Shown one piece after another: positions 1-10,100 of a stretch of 64,000 nt of DNA. Positions within the stretch are counted from its first letter, which is position 1. Every line of letters starts with the position of its first letter. Below the pieces are notes generated by a model. It worked only from the letters and a program-made list of their open reading frames with translations. It was not told the origin of the DNA and made no database searches. The DNA is taken from assembly GCA_012932865.1 (NCBI GenBank), contig SAXG01000005.1, positions 124,001 through 188,000 on the forward strand, given 5' to 3'. The position numbers were made by a program, and so were the translations under genes. The stretch is from Amylostereum areolatum (lineage: Eukaryota > Basidiomycota > Agaricomycetes > Russulales > Stereaceae).

Positions 1-339
1 ACGTGACTCGTTACCCTGACATTGTGGTCGTGCGCACGTATACCGGTGCCGGCTTGACGTTTCCTCGAAACGTTACACCTACTCGAGACTCTCCAATACC
101 AGGAGTTGAAAGCTCAGAGGTGACAGTAGAAGGTGCACCTTTGGTGTAGGAAACGAGTAAAAGCGGCGAAAGGAAAGCGGTTTAGGAAGTCTTTGGGCTC
201 GTGTCCCCTAGACGAAGAGACAGCCAACAGGTCGAGAAGACTGAGGCAGACCGTCTTGCGATCTCATAACAGAACCACCTTCCCTCGACAAAATCTTCCC
301 TTGCCGCACAGAGTAACCATTTCGACTGGGGGCTCGTGC
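1..339 (+). other. Leader region of element A, no gene recognised
   Basis: This stretch lies directly upstream of the open frame that becomes element A's gag. I find no LTR terminus here; the sequence does not match A's 3' LTR (16725-17185), so A's 5' LTR must lie left of the window. The gag frame is open from 133, but the first convincing ATG is at 340. Confidence 0.4.
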
Positions 340-690
340 ATGGAAGATTGGTGCTCGCAAGTACAAGAATTCATCCCCATCAGCCACGACGCTATCATCT
401 CCCTCATCAACGAATCTAAAGACCCTTGGGCCTGGCACAATTGGAAGGTCGCCCTCGGCGTAGAAGAACTTGAAGACTCCGTCATAGACATCCACTTCTA
501 TCGCCTCAAAATAAGCGAACAAGGAAACGGAAACCTCTACGTCTACTCCTTCCCATACGTCACCTACCGCTACAAACTCGAGCAACCCCCAAAGACCTTC
601 TACGCGCCCAACGAGAAAATACCAGTGGACACTCGACACACCCACCGCCTCCTTACACCAGGCAACACCCCCAGCCCCACACCAGAGCCA

Positions 691-732
691 GAGGTCATCG
701 ACCTCACCCAGCCAGAGGTCATCGACCTCACC
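691..732 (+). repeat. Tandem 24-bp repeat encoding two EVIDLT (SUMO-interaction-like) motifs
   Basis: Two copies of a 24-base unit encode EVIDLTQP then EVIDLTHL. VIDLT matches the known hydrophobic core of SUMO-interacting motifs (as in PIAS proteins and RNF4). It is followed, past a TAA, by a serine/acidic run, the usual companion of such motifs. SUMO binding is an inference. Confidence 0.6.
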
Positions 733-1050
733 CACTTATAAACAATTCCCTCGTTCGGACTCAACGGCTCCGACTCCAGTTCTGACTCCGACACCGACGT
801 TGAGGACGAAAACTGCTACATATATCCCCTCCCTCTAGGCTTCACTGAACGAGGAAACGACTTCTTTGTCCAACTCGGAGACACCACTGTCGAAGTCGCC
901 TTTGTAGCAACCCAAACAAGTGGCATCAGTTGGTACTTCGCCAACGAAAGCCAAGACGACCTCACTGAAGCCGACTTCAACCTCATCGCCGCCTCCGCCC
1001 TACCGCCTGTCACCGACGAAGACTTCTCCGACCTCGACGAACCAATCATG

Positions 1051-1055
1051 GCTGC
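1051..1055. repeat. Target-site duplication of R1, left copy (GCTGC)
   Basis: GCTGC directly precedes the TG of the left LTR and is repeated at 11313-11317 directly after the CA of the right LTR. This is the 5-bp duplication expected for a Ty3/gypsy insertion. Confidence 0.9.
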
Positions 1056-1601
1056 TGTTACAACTCGTTCAAGGTACTTCATTTCCTGTTGCCTTATTAG
1101 GAAGGACTTCGCTAAACAACGAGTTACGACTGTGCCCCAGTTCGTAACCGTTTCGACGACATAGCCGCGACTGTGCCACAGTTCGTCGACATCTCAACAC
1201 AGCTACGACAGTGCCACTGTTCGTCGGCATCTCGACAACGTAGCCTTGACTGTGCCCCAGTCACGTCCCCGTAGATACTCGATGCTGATCGTTGCTCAAT
1301 GTACATATATTTACTCGACCTCCTCTCTTATAAAAGGAGGCTCAACGAACGAGCCATTCCCCAGCTCGTTCTCTTTGTAAATACAGGACTGTTCTAACTA
1401 AAGAACCTCCTCTTAAGTCTACTAAAGAGAATCCAAACTAAAGTCGATAGCTCGCCTAAGTATTCCGTGAATACTTACTGCTTCGCTTATCGACTCTAAC
1501 CTTCGCGCAACCGAGATGTCTGGATCACCTGATCCCACCTCTCACACGTAAGAGTACTGTAGCCTGAGCCGCTTGTCACATGATAAGGACCGTCCTTAAC
1601 A
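1056..1601 (+). repeat. R1 left (5') LTR
   Basis: It begins TGTTACAACTCG and ends CGTCCTTAACA. It keeps a TATAAAA box (1329-1335) that the right LTR has lost. Against the right LTR I count five base substitutions, a 3-bp and a 1-bp indel, and the 27-bp deletion. Three of the five substitutions are CpG/TpG or CpG/CpA. Confidence 0.95.
1329..1335 (+). promoter_or_regulatory. TATA box of R1 left LTR
   Basis: TATAAAA lies between the arms of a short inverted repeat (CCTCC ... GGAGG). It is the only good TATA box in the LTR and would place the transcript start near 1360. Confidence 0.7.
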
Positions 1602-3730
1602 CTAGAACGAGCTCTCCTCTACACTAGCTCACCCTACAGTTTGGCGCAGAGCGTCAAACGAAACACCCACCACGGAGTCAGCGGAACAACCCGCTGAAAA
1701 AAGACCATCAGATTTTGAGATCCCTCAACTCCAATCAAACTGCAGTCGAGACTTCCCTAACGGAAACGAAGATCATCGCTGGACATTTGACCCCTATCAT
1801 CTCCTTTTTTACTACGACGGAGCCCTCGTCGCGAAAGAAAGCAAAGGAACATACACATACCAGTGGAACCCACCCATATACAGATACAACCTTCCCCCAG
1901 CAGCAGAATACTTCAAAGATAGATCCAAAAGAGAAAAGGAAGACGGAAGCTACGACAATTCACATTGGAAGCGCCCAGATTATTCAAGACCTCATATCGG
2001 GCCCCTCTCATCAGAAGAACTCTGGAAACACCCGGACGCACAGAAAGTCGAAGAGAAGCCTTACACCGGGAATATTAAGGACTACTGGGAATTTGATCCC
2101 GATACCGACACAGCCGATACGACAACCGAACCACAGAACCCTCAAACCGAACTCCAGCATCCTCAAGAACCCGCAACAACTACACAGCCTCCAGAGGAAA
2201 CCGCGCCAGAACCTAAGAGAACTGTATCAAACCCCCAAGTTAAGTCCGATTCCGGAGGAAGTCGAGAAGGCAGCCCATCGAGCGCAGCAGAAACGGAAGG
2301 ACATACAGAGAAATCAACAAGATCTCCATCAGTTAAATCAGACGAAGATATCTTCGGAACCAGAAGAGGAAGACAAGGAAATCTATTCGGAAGACCAGAG
2401 AACGTCACAACAATGGGAGACACCGCCACCTCGATACCCAACCCCGCCACCGCACTTGGCAATGTCCCCCCTGGAGAGACTAATGTACCGCGCCAGACGC
2501 CTGCAACTCCAACACCAGCCGATCCCGCAAAACCGAGACATGAGACTCGATTCTCCCTAGGACTTGGCACGACCGACCCAATAGGATGGAGAACGCTAAC
2601 GCCACCATCACCATCATTCTCCAACCAATCAATAAATAACAAAAAGGGAAAAGAAGTCAGAGACTACGTCTTCGGAAGAGGAGCAACCGCGGATCTTCCG
2701 AAAGAATCGAAGCACCCACCAGGGAATTCCCCACCAGGAGGAACAGGCACAATCGGATCAAAACCCGATGATAAGGACAAAGGATTCAAACTAAACGCAC
2801 TGGGAGTATACGACGGAAGAGATCGAGCGAAAGCAGCAAAGTTCATAGAACAATGCGTACTTCGCTTCATAGCCTTTCCCAACGCGTATGCAGCCAACAT
2901 GCGTAAGATAACCTTTGTACTCTCGCATCTCACCGATGGACCAGCCCTCCACTGGGCATCCCTCTTAATAAGTAAGATCGATAAGATACGAGATCGTGGT
3001 CTAGATCCAGAAGTATACCTCACATGGACGGCATTCCAGCGACTACTTCTTAGAGACCTTCGGAGAAATAGACCCAGGAAGAGACGCTAGATTCAATATA
3101 CAGCGCCTAGAACAAGGGACTATGGAAACCAAAGATTATATTACAATCTTCAGGGACTACGCCATGGAAGCAGGCTACGATCATAAGGCACTGATCGACC
3201 AATTCAAGAGAGGACTGCGCAATGATATCGTGGTTGAGATCCTCAAGAGAGACCACATCTCGAACGATATTGACGAATGGTACGAACTCGCATTACGCAT
3301 TGACAATAACTGGAGAGAAGCGCAAGCGTTCCAACGACATTACACGAGACCAATGAACCCGACGAGTGATCTCACACTCCTGTACAAGAAACCACAAGCG
3401 TACGTTCCATTCCGAAGAAACGGAAATAAAGGAAACATTACCACCGCCAGGACCGCTCAGACCGGAAACAACGGCCGAAACTTCAGACGCCTTACCCCGC
3501 AAGAACGTACCGAACTCCAGAAATCAGGATCATGCTTCTACTGCCGGAAGCCAGGACACATCTCCAGGAACTGCCCAGAGAAACGTACCCAAACAACGAT
3601 CAATGCACGAACAGCGAATCTAACAGAGGAAGAATCCCCGATTGATCAGATCACCAAGCTTGTGAACAAGATGGACAGTGAAACGTTCGCACGCACTGCC
3701 AACATGTTCAAAGACAATCAGGGTTTTTGA
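1516..3730 (+). pseudogene. R1 gag (capsid/nucleocapsid precursor), frameshifted
   Basis: A frame open from 1606 runs to 3090, then continues in another frame to 3730; the shift is near 3045-3052. Coding signal upstream of the first in-frame ATG (2413) is clear: an N-terminal domain with YTYQWNPPIYRYNLPP resembles element A's Gag. A Pro/Thr/Ser-rich region follows, then the capsid-like part (FIEQCVLRFIAFPNAYA, LTDGPALHWASLL, FQRLL), and the CCHC knuckle CFYCRKPGHISRNC at 3533-3574. With no ATG in the first 800 bases of the frame, the start may be non-AUG, lost, or supplied by splicing from ATG 1516 in the LTR (GTAAGA donor at 1548, AG acceptor ending at 1649, frame-preserving). The frameshift means one copy-specific mutation or a sequence error. 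Confidence 0.75.
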
Positions 3731-4430
3731 ATCGTCCTTCAACCGCGGCTGTTGAAAGGACACAGACAATGAACTTTTCAAATCAATCTCCTGTGCAGGA
3801 AACAGGAGATGACGTAAATAGAACAGTGTATATAAGGTCATACCAAGATGGAGCAACGCACACTCCATCAATTCATATACCTGTTATGTTTCATGGAAAG
3901 TTCCGTAAGGCCGCAGCAAAAGCGCTACTAGGATAGCGGAGCAAACAGTACCCTAATCCATCCAGATTTCGTACGAAAACACAAGATGAATCTGATCCAA
4001 CTTAAGAAACCGATACCGATATACAACGTTGATGGATCTCGGAACACTCTAGGAGAGATCAAACAGAAAGTGTACCTTCCAATGACGATGGAAGGGATCA
4101 ACGGAGAAATTCATCGCGAAAACTTAGGATTATTCGTCACAGCCCTGGGAGGAGACGAAGTAATCTTAGGAACCCCTTGGCTCAAGAAACACAATCCTCA
4201 TATCAATTGGAGAAAGAGACAGATTACACTACAGACATGTCCAGGTACGTGCTCCACTACCAGTAAAACAATGATCGTCCAAGGAAAAGACGAACACCCT
4301 CTACAATCACTCGAAGAACAAAAGATCAACCATCACGCAACAATAGAAGAACAAGAAGACCCCGAATTCGACTCCGATCTCAGCCGATATCAGGATAGTC
4401 AGAACGTTCCATGGAAAGACTGACGTAGAA
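3727..4430 (+). pseudogene. R1 retropepsin-like protease region, frameshifted at the active site
   Basis: Frame 3727-3936 ends KAALLG-stop exactly where the DSGA catalytic loop should be. Shifting frame by one base at about 3929-3934 restores LL-DSGANSTLIHP, followed by the rest of the fold (3986-4423: LGEIKQKVYLPMTM, GGDEVILGTPWLKKHNP). The family is the pepsin-like aspartic protease of Ty3/gypsy elements, which releases Gag and Pol products. A second frame change is needed near 4400 to enter the RT frame. Either the copy is broken or the element uses frame changes; a one-base event inside the catalytic triad argues for decay. Confidence 0.75.
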
Positions 4431-4433
4431 ACA

Positions 4434-7400
4434 ATGCCGATTGCAGAAGAAACAAACGAACCCGGTATTTGGATAACAGCAAGAGCAACCAAGGCACAAG
4501 AACTCGCAGAAAGAGCGGCCATAGGAGAGAAGAAGAAGACACTCGATGAGATGATTCCGTCTAGTTACAAACAGTATCAGAAGGTATTCGAAAAGAAAGC
4601 GTCGGAACGCTTTCCAATCAGCAGACCTTGGGATCACGCGATAGACCTGACTGAAGGATGGAAACCTCGAAATTGTAAAGTGTACCCAATGACGGTACCG
4701 GAACGGAAGGAACTGGACACATTCATAGATGAACATCTACGAAAAGGGTACATCCGAGAATCAAAATCAGAGATATCATCGCCCTTCTTCTTTATCAAGA
4801 AGAAAGATGGATCTCTTCGACCAGTACAGGACTATCGCTATCTTAACTCGATCACGGTCAAAAATGAATACCCGATACCGCTCATCTCAGATCTCATCGA
4901 CAAATTAAAAGGCGCTAAGATCTTCTCAAAGCTCGATCTCCGATGGGGATACAACAATGTTCGGATCAAAGAAGGAGATCAATGGAAAGCTGCGTTCAAA
5001 ACAAACAGAGGCCTTTTCGAACCAATGGTAATGTTCTTCGGACTAACCAACTCACCCGCAACATTCCAAGCAATGATGAACGCACTGTTCAAAGAATTAA
5101 TAGACACCGGAAAAGTGGTGGTCTATATGGATGACATACTGATATTTACAGAAACACTCGACGAACATAGGAAACTGATGAAAGAAGCCCTCCAACTTCT
5201 AGAACGGAACGATCTATTCCTGAAACCAGAGAAGTGCTTCTTCGAACGACCATCGATCGAATACCTAGGCGTGATAATCACGCACAACAAGGTACAGATG
5301 GACCCGGTCAAAGTCCAAGGGCTAGCCGAATGGCCCACACCGAGGAAAGTAAAAGAAGTCCAATCATTCCTCGGATTTGGAAATTTCTATCGACGCTTCA
5401 TCAAAGACTATTCTAAGATCGCCAGACCCCTATTCCAGCTCACAAAGAAAGACCACGAATGGAACTGGACGACTGAATGTGAACATACCTTCGAAAGACT
5501 GAAACGAGAATTCACGTCGTCCCCAATCTTAATCATGCCCGATGAAAACAAACCATTCCGCATAGAGAGTGACGCCTCCGATTTCGCGTACGGAGCTATC
5601 CTATCACAGCCAGATGAGATCGAAAGATGGCATCCGGTCGCGTACCTATCCAAATCACTATCTCCCGCGGAACAGAATTACGAGATATACGACAAAGAAC
5701 TCTTAGGAGTAGTGAAAGCCTTAGAACACTGGCGACACTATCTAGAAGGAGCGAACCACAAAGTCGAAATCTGGACAGATCATAAAAATCTAGAATATTT
5801 CACAACAGCTCAGAAACTCAATCGACGACAAGCACGATGGAGCTTGTATCTGTCCCGTTTCGACTACACCTTGGTACACAAACCAGGAAGTACAAACAAG
5901 GCAGATGGACTTTCTAGAAGACCAGATCATAAGGAAGACATTCCAGACAACGACGACCGCATCCTGCTTCACCCTTCGGTTTTCAGGGCTAGAGCCACCG
6001 GAAGAGGAACAGTCGAAGCAGTCGGAGACAAAGAACTTCTCAAAGAACTAAGAAACTTCTCACACCTAGATGATGAAGTTTGGACAGCGTTAGATACAAT
6101 CAAAAGATCGGGACCACGCACCCTCGCAAAAGGAATCGAAGATTGGAACTTCGAGAACGATCTGATCATCAGAAAAGGAAAGATCTATGTGCCACAGAAT
6201 CTCGAACTTAGACGCATGATCCTAAAATCGCATCATGATCTGGAAACGATTGGACATCCAGGCGAAATGAAAACTCTGGAGCTGGTACAAAGAAACTTTT
6301 GGTGGCCAAAGATGATTTCCTTCGTAAAAGGTTATGTTCAAGGATGTCCCGTATGCCAGTCAACAAAGAATGTCACACATCCGGCAAAACATCCATTACA
6401 ACCTACGGAAATACCAGAACGACCATGGGAAACAATCACATCAGATTTTATTACAGATCTTCCGATCTCCAACGGATTCGATTCGATCAACGTAGTCGTC
6501 GACAGGTTCACCAAAACCGCAGTATTCACGCCGTGCCTGAAGACGATCAACGCAGAAGAAACAGCTGATCTTCTGATCGACAATGTTTACAGACGATTTG
6601 GACTATGGAAAAGAATGATATCGGACAGAGGCCCTCAGTTCGCATCCAAAGTATTCCAATCCATCTGCGAAAGCCTCGGAGTTATCTCGTCGCTCAGTAC
6701 AGCGTATCATCCCCAAACGGATGGCGAAACAGAAAGAGTGAATCAAGAGTTAGAACAATATCTTCGAGCATTCTGCAACGGAGATCAAACGAATTGGGCA
6801 AAACTTCTACCAAAAGCAGAATTTGCACACAATATAAGACAACATTCAGCTACGAAAGCTTCCCCATTTGAACTCCTACACGGGTATCAACCGGTTTTTA
6901 ACCCGGCAATACCAACCGATCCGCGAATACCGACAGCCGAAGAAAGAATAAAGAACTTTAAGGACGCATGGGACAACGCAGAAGCAAGTCTGGAAATAGC
7001 TGCCAAATTAATGAAAATGCAGCATGATCAAACGTTCACACTGCGAGATCAACTCAAACAGGGTGACCAAGTATGGTTAGACGGGAAAAATCTTAACACG
7101 GTATACCCGAAAACTAAACTAGCACCAAAGCGATTCGGCCCATTCAAAATCGAAAAGGTAATAGGACCAGTAACCTATCGCTTAGAACTACCGGCGAAGT
7201 GGAAAATACATCCGGTATTTCACGCGACACTATTAATTCCGTTCAAAGAAACAGAACAATATGGAGAAGCTTACGAAAAACCGCCTCCGGAACTAGTAAA
7301 CGATGAAGAACTCTATGAACTAGAAACAATAATAGCCTCGAAACTAGACAAACGATATTCCGAACCATTACATTATTTCGTAAAATGGAAAGGCTACCCA

Positions 7401-7667
7401 GATTCCGGTAACACATGGGAACCAGCATCTAATCTCGAAGGATCAAAAGATGCGATCGCAGAGTTCCATCGGAATAACCCCAAGGCACCGAAGTTGCCAC
7501 CACAGCCAATCAGAGATACCAACACAGAAGCCAATGATCGTGACGAAACCGACGCAACACAGCAAGAACAAAGACCAACAAGACGAAAGAAACTGCAAGA
7601 CGAAAGTAAGACACTAGTGAGACTCAACGGCATTCAGGCGAATGCACTGCCAACAAGGGGGGGATAA
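4434..7667 (+). CDS. R1 pol: reverse transcriptase, RNase H, integrase, chromodomain (1077 aa)
   Basis: Uninterrupted polyprotein. RT spans roughly residues 80-300, with [20 protein letters not shown] and the catalytic YMDD at 231-234. RNase H is at about 375-510 (RIESDASDFAYGA, DKELLGV, EIWTDHKNLEYF, ADGLSRR). The integrase zinc-binding HHCC follows (HHDLETIGHPGE ... GCPVCQSTK). The integrase core triad is intact: D near 670 (SDFITDLP), D731 (SDRGPQF) and E767 (TERVNQE), with the expected 35-residue D-E spacing. The C-terminal chromodomain, about 960-1012, keeps its aromatic residues (YFVKWKGYP, TWEP). It acts in replication and chromatin-targeted integration of the retrotransposon. The start at 4434 is the first ATG of the frame, but a polyprotein cleaved from an upstream protease is more likely. 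Confidence 0.93.
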   Translation: MPIAEETNEPGIWITARATKAQELAERAAIGEKKKTLDEMIPSSYKQYQKVFEKKASERFPISRPWDHAIDLTEGWKPRNCKVYPMTVPERKELDTFIDEHLRKGYIRESKSEISSPFFFIKKKDGSLRPVQDYRYLNSITVKNEYPIPLISDLIDKLKGAKIFSKLDLRWGYNNVRIKEGDQWKAAFKTNRGLFEPMVMFFGLTNSPATFQAMMNALFKELIDTGKVVVYMDDILIFTETLDEHRKLMKEALQLLERNDLFLKPEKCFFERPSIEYLGVIITHNKVQMDPVKVQGLAEWPTPRKVKEVQSFLGFGNFYRRFIKDYSKIARPLFQLTKKDHEWNWTTECEHTFERLKREFTSSPILIMPDENKPFRIESDASDFAYGAILSQPDEIERWHPVAYLSKSLSPAEQNYEIYDKELLGVVKALEHWRHYLEGANHKVEIWTDHKNLEYFTTAQKLNRRQARWSLYLSRFDYTLVHKPGSTNKADGLSRRPDHKEDIPDNDDRILLHPSVFRARATGRGTVEAVGDKELLKELRNFSHLDDEVWTALDTIKRSGPRTLAKGIEDWNFENDLIIRKGKIYVPQNLELRRMILKSHHDLETIGHPGEMKTLELVQRNFWWPKMISFVKGYVQGCPVCQSTKNVTHPAKHPLQPTEIPERPWETITSDFITDLPISNGFDSINVVVDRFTKTAVFTPCLKTINAEETADLLIDNVYRRFGLWKRMISDRGPQFASKVFQSICESLGVISSLSTAYHPQTDGETERVNQELEQYLRAFCNGDQTNWAKLLPKAEFAHNIRQHSATKASPFELLHGYQPVFNPAIPTDPRIPTAEERIKNFKDAWDNAEASLEIAAKLMKMQHDQTFTLRDQLKQGDQVWLDGKNLNTVYPKTKLAPKRFGPFKIEKVIGPVTYRLELPAKWKIHPVFHATLLIPFKETEQYGEAYEKPPPELVNDEELYELETIIASKLDKRYSEPLHYFVKWKGYPDSGNTWEPASNLEGSKDAIAEFHRNNPKAPKLPPQPIRDTNTEANDRDETDATQQEQRPTRRKKLQDESKTLVRLNGIQANALPTRGG

Positions 7668-7760
7668 AAACCCTACGGGTTCAACAAGACAGATCACCAA
7701 TGTCCACCACCCCAAACGCAGCCAACACTTCCTCCACCAATCCGATCGTCTCATCTAGCA

Positions 7761-9679
7761 ATGTCGACCACCTCCGCCTCGTCTGCAACCGAGTTCACCA
7801 CTCTCAACAAGAACGCGCCCTCTGTGGAGACTGCTTCATCGCTCGATCAGCAGCAATCCTTGCAATTAAGTCAGTACCTTCTCCGCCTAGGTCAGGACCA
7901 GACGGAAGAACAGACGGAAGAGCAAGGGGTAAGCCGCTTAGAAGCACACAGAAGAACCCTAACTGAAGCACCCGGATTCCTCACAGGTGCTAATACAATC
8001 CCCGTGGCCCGGAGCAGCGGAAGTCCCAACGCCCGATTCCCCGATACTCGAGAGTCAGATAGCCCGCATGATAGCCGGAGTAGCACTCGAGCAGGCCAGA
8101 CAGCGGATCGACGACCTCAGGAGGGAGTCGGCCGACGTCCAGGACATCCTGAAGAACCACGTCAAGATGCTCGACGGAGAACTCCGCCAGCTAGACTCGA
8201 GGTACCTGACGCTCTCGACCGAGATGGAGGAGCGAGAGGTCAAGCTTCTTCGACGATTCCGGAAGCTAGCGCAGCGGCTGTACTCAACGTCGCAGAGCTC
8301 CGGAGATTCCTTACTGAAGTCGGACACAGAGTCAACTGGCTCAACTGGGAAAGACACACCTTCCGCGCCGCCTATGAAGGAGAAATCCTCCGCAGACGAA
8401 TGGAAACTACCGGAGTTCCCCATATGTCGTCACGCGACGGCCCCGACATCGACCTCATCTTCCATGGACATCACATCTCCCCGGGCTATACTGTTTCGAC
8501 CCGATCCCATCGCATCCGCCCTCGCCAGACCCCCGTTCCTTCCTAACGCCCCTCCACGACCCGTCACCGCTCCCACCCCGCCGGGATCCATACCCATCCC
8601 CGGCCTCACCCACATTAACCCCATCCAGCCTCCCGTCGCTCGAAACGGAGTACCCGGAGAGCTGTTCAGACAGCCCCTGCCAGGAGAGCTATCGGGACAG
8701 CCCCTGGTCCTTCCAGAGCTCGGACAACCGACCGGACGAACCGACCAGCAGTCCGCGACCGGTACCTAGGACATCTTCTCGGCTGCCCGCCGTGCCTAGA
8801 CCGCCAACTCCATTCCCACTATCTGCTGGCGATGCTCCCATGCCGTGGCACGGAGGCCCCGCCCCCTATCCCTCATTCCTACGTCCGCACCCCGACCACG
8901 CTCGAGATCCCGTCACCCAAGATCCCCGAGTCACCACACAGCGACGTAAACATGATTCTGTCGACCCCGACGGAAGACCGTCCAAGCGAATCAGAGAGCT
9001 CAGACTCCCCGATGCATCGGGTGAGGAAGAACTTCAAGGAGCTCCAGAAGATAGTCGATCGGATGATGGAAGACCGCGCTCGCCGGAGACAGGAACTCAA
9101 CCTAACGGACGAGTCGGACAGTTCAACGGACGAGGTGGAAGAACGGCCGAGAATCCCTCGGACCAGTGGAACAACGAGCCGACCACGTGGACGCAAGAGG
9201 AGTGGGACGCAATTCCCTCGAAGCCGCGGAAACGCTGCTGGAAATGCGGCAAGCGAGGCCATCTCCGCCGAGATTGTCCCCGTCGCAAGGACGCTCCCCC
9301 TCACTTCCCCCGATCTCGGTCCTGCTATCCCCTCCGACCACAGACTCCTCTTCCTCACCCTCGCCCGAGCCGTCCGGATATCAGTTACGGTCCAGGAACA
9401 CTGATGTCCCACCCCCACCTCCGACGTACCGACGCTACCGCCCGCGCCCACAGGCAGCTTCTGGGATTCCTCACGCGACGTGAGAGCCTGACGCACGAAG
9501 CCGCCCAACACGCCACTGAGCAGTGGCTGTACTGGGAGGACGCAATGCTCCGCACTCAGCGAGAACCCCCCTCGCGCTTCAATCACTCCTGGCGTGTCGA
9601 CGATCTCTTCTGGAAGGAAGAAGATTGGGACTTGCAGGAAGCAGAGGAGTCGAAGGATCACTGGCCGGAACCCTGGTAA
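7761..9679 (+). CDS. R1 extra ORF region after pol, with a second zinc knuckle
   Basis: Between pol and the 3' LTR several long frames overlap. One runs from 7761 to 8546 (MSTTSASSATEF...), one from 7987 to 8769 with a strongly coiled-coil-like segment (LEQARQRIDDLRRESADVQ), one from 8792 to 9679, and one from 8832 to 9404 with another helical segment (VRKNFKELQKIVDRMMEDR). The 8792 frame carries a CCHC knuckle, CWKCGKRGHLRRDC, at 9236-9277, preceded by WTQEEWDAIPSK. The overall plan (helical part, Pro-rich linker, knuckle) is Gag-like. It could be a second nucleic-acid-binding protein, a captured gag of another element, or a degraded frame-shifted single ORF. Which overlapping frame is translated cannot be settled by eye. 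Confidence 0.5.
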
Positions 9680-10100
9680 GCACGCGGACAGACTTTATCC
9701 ATCACACGCACTCGGACTATCTTTCTCATCGTCATCATCATCATTTACGTCTCCGTCTCGTTCCCATCATCCCTGCATTTACGATTTCTCCTTACGATAC
9801 TCCTCGGACTGATCACGGACTGCGCCCTCACTCGCACGCATATTTTCCTCGGACTTCTCTACTGTACGGGTTCCTATCGCTATGAGGAAGGCGAAACATT
9901 TGGCATCTTTCCCTGCGACGCGCTGGACACATCGCTTACTTACGACTCATGTCTGATTATGTACGAGCTTTCACTTACGATTGACGGCAATGATTACATC
10001 ATTGCCCCTCCACATCGCAAGCATAAAAGGAAAGCCACAAAGGCGATAACATCCTCAGACATCGTCTAACCAACCCACTCGCACCAACCAAACCAACAAA
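9680..10100 (+). other. R1 spacer between the extra ORFs
   Basis: Pyrimidine-rich sequence with a run of CAT/CTC triplets around 9725-9750. I see no convincing coding frame or motif. Confidence 0.4.

Larger units (their letters stand above)
340..1055 (+). pseudogene. Gag N-terminal part of Ty3/gypsy element A, interrupted by R1
   Basis: The frame starting at ATG 340 reads MEDWCSQVQEF and runs to 1055 with one in-frame TAA at 739-741. It then continues in phase across the R1 insertion: removing R1 and one GCTGC copy joins it to the reading frame at 11313. The protein has an N-terminal domain with a YVTYRYKLEQPP segment resembling the matching part of R1's Gag (IYRYNLPP), a Pro-rich linker, two VIDLT motifs, then an acidic/serine stretch (SDSSSDSDTDVEDE). 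The role is capsid precursor of a fungal LTR retrotransposon. The TAA and the R1 insertion make this copy non-functional. That this belongs to A rather than to a third element is inferred from frame continuity. Confidence 0.65.

Noticed and set aside
1124..1306. Repeated CAGTTCGT/ACTGTGCC units in R1's LTR as a CRISPR-like or regulatory array
   Set aside because: Irregular spacing and present identically in both LTRs; these are U3 sub-repeats, not an array with spacers.
1625..1660. TTTGGCGC near 1640 as R1's primer-binding site
   Set aside because: It resembles PBS sequences of other elements but lies about 38 bases from the LTR end, so the tRNA match cannot be claimed.
1715..2560. 281-codon ORF at the start of R1's internal region
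   Set aside because: It is a shifted frame; the neighbouring frame shares the N-terminal Gag domain with element A and leads into the capsid region.
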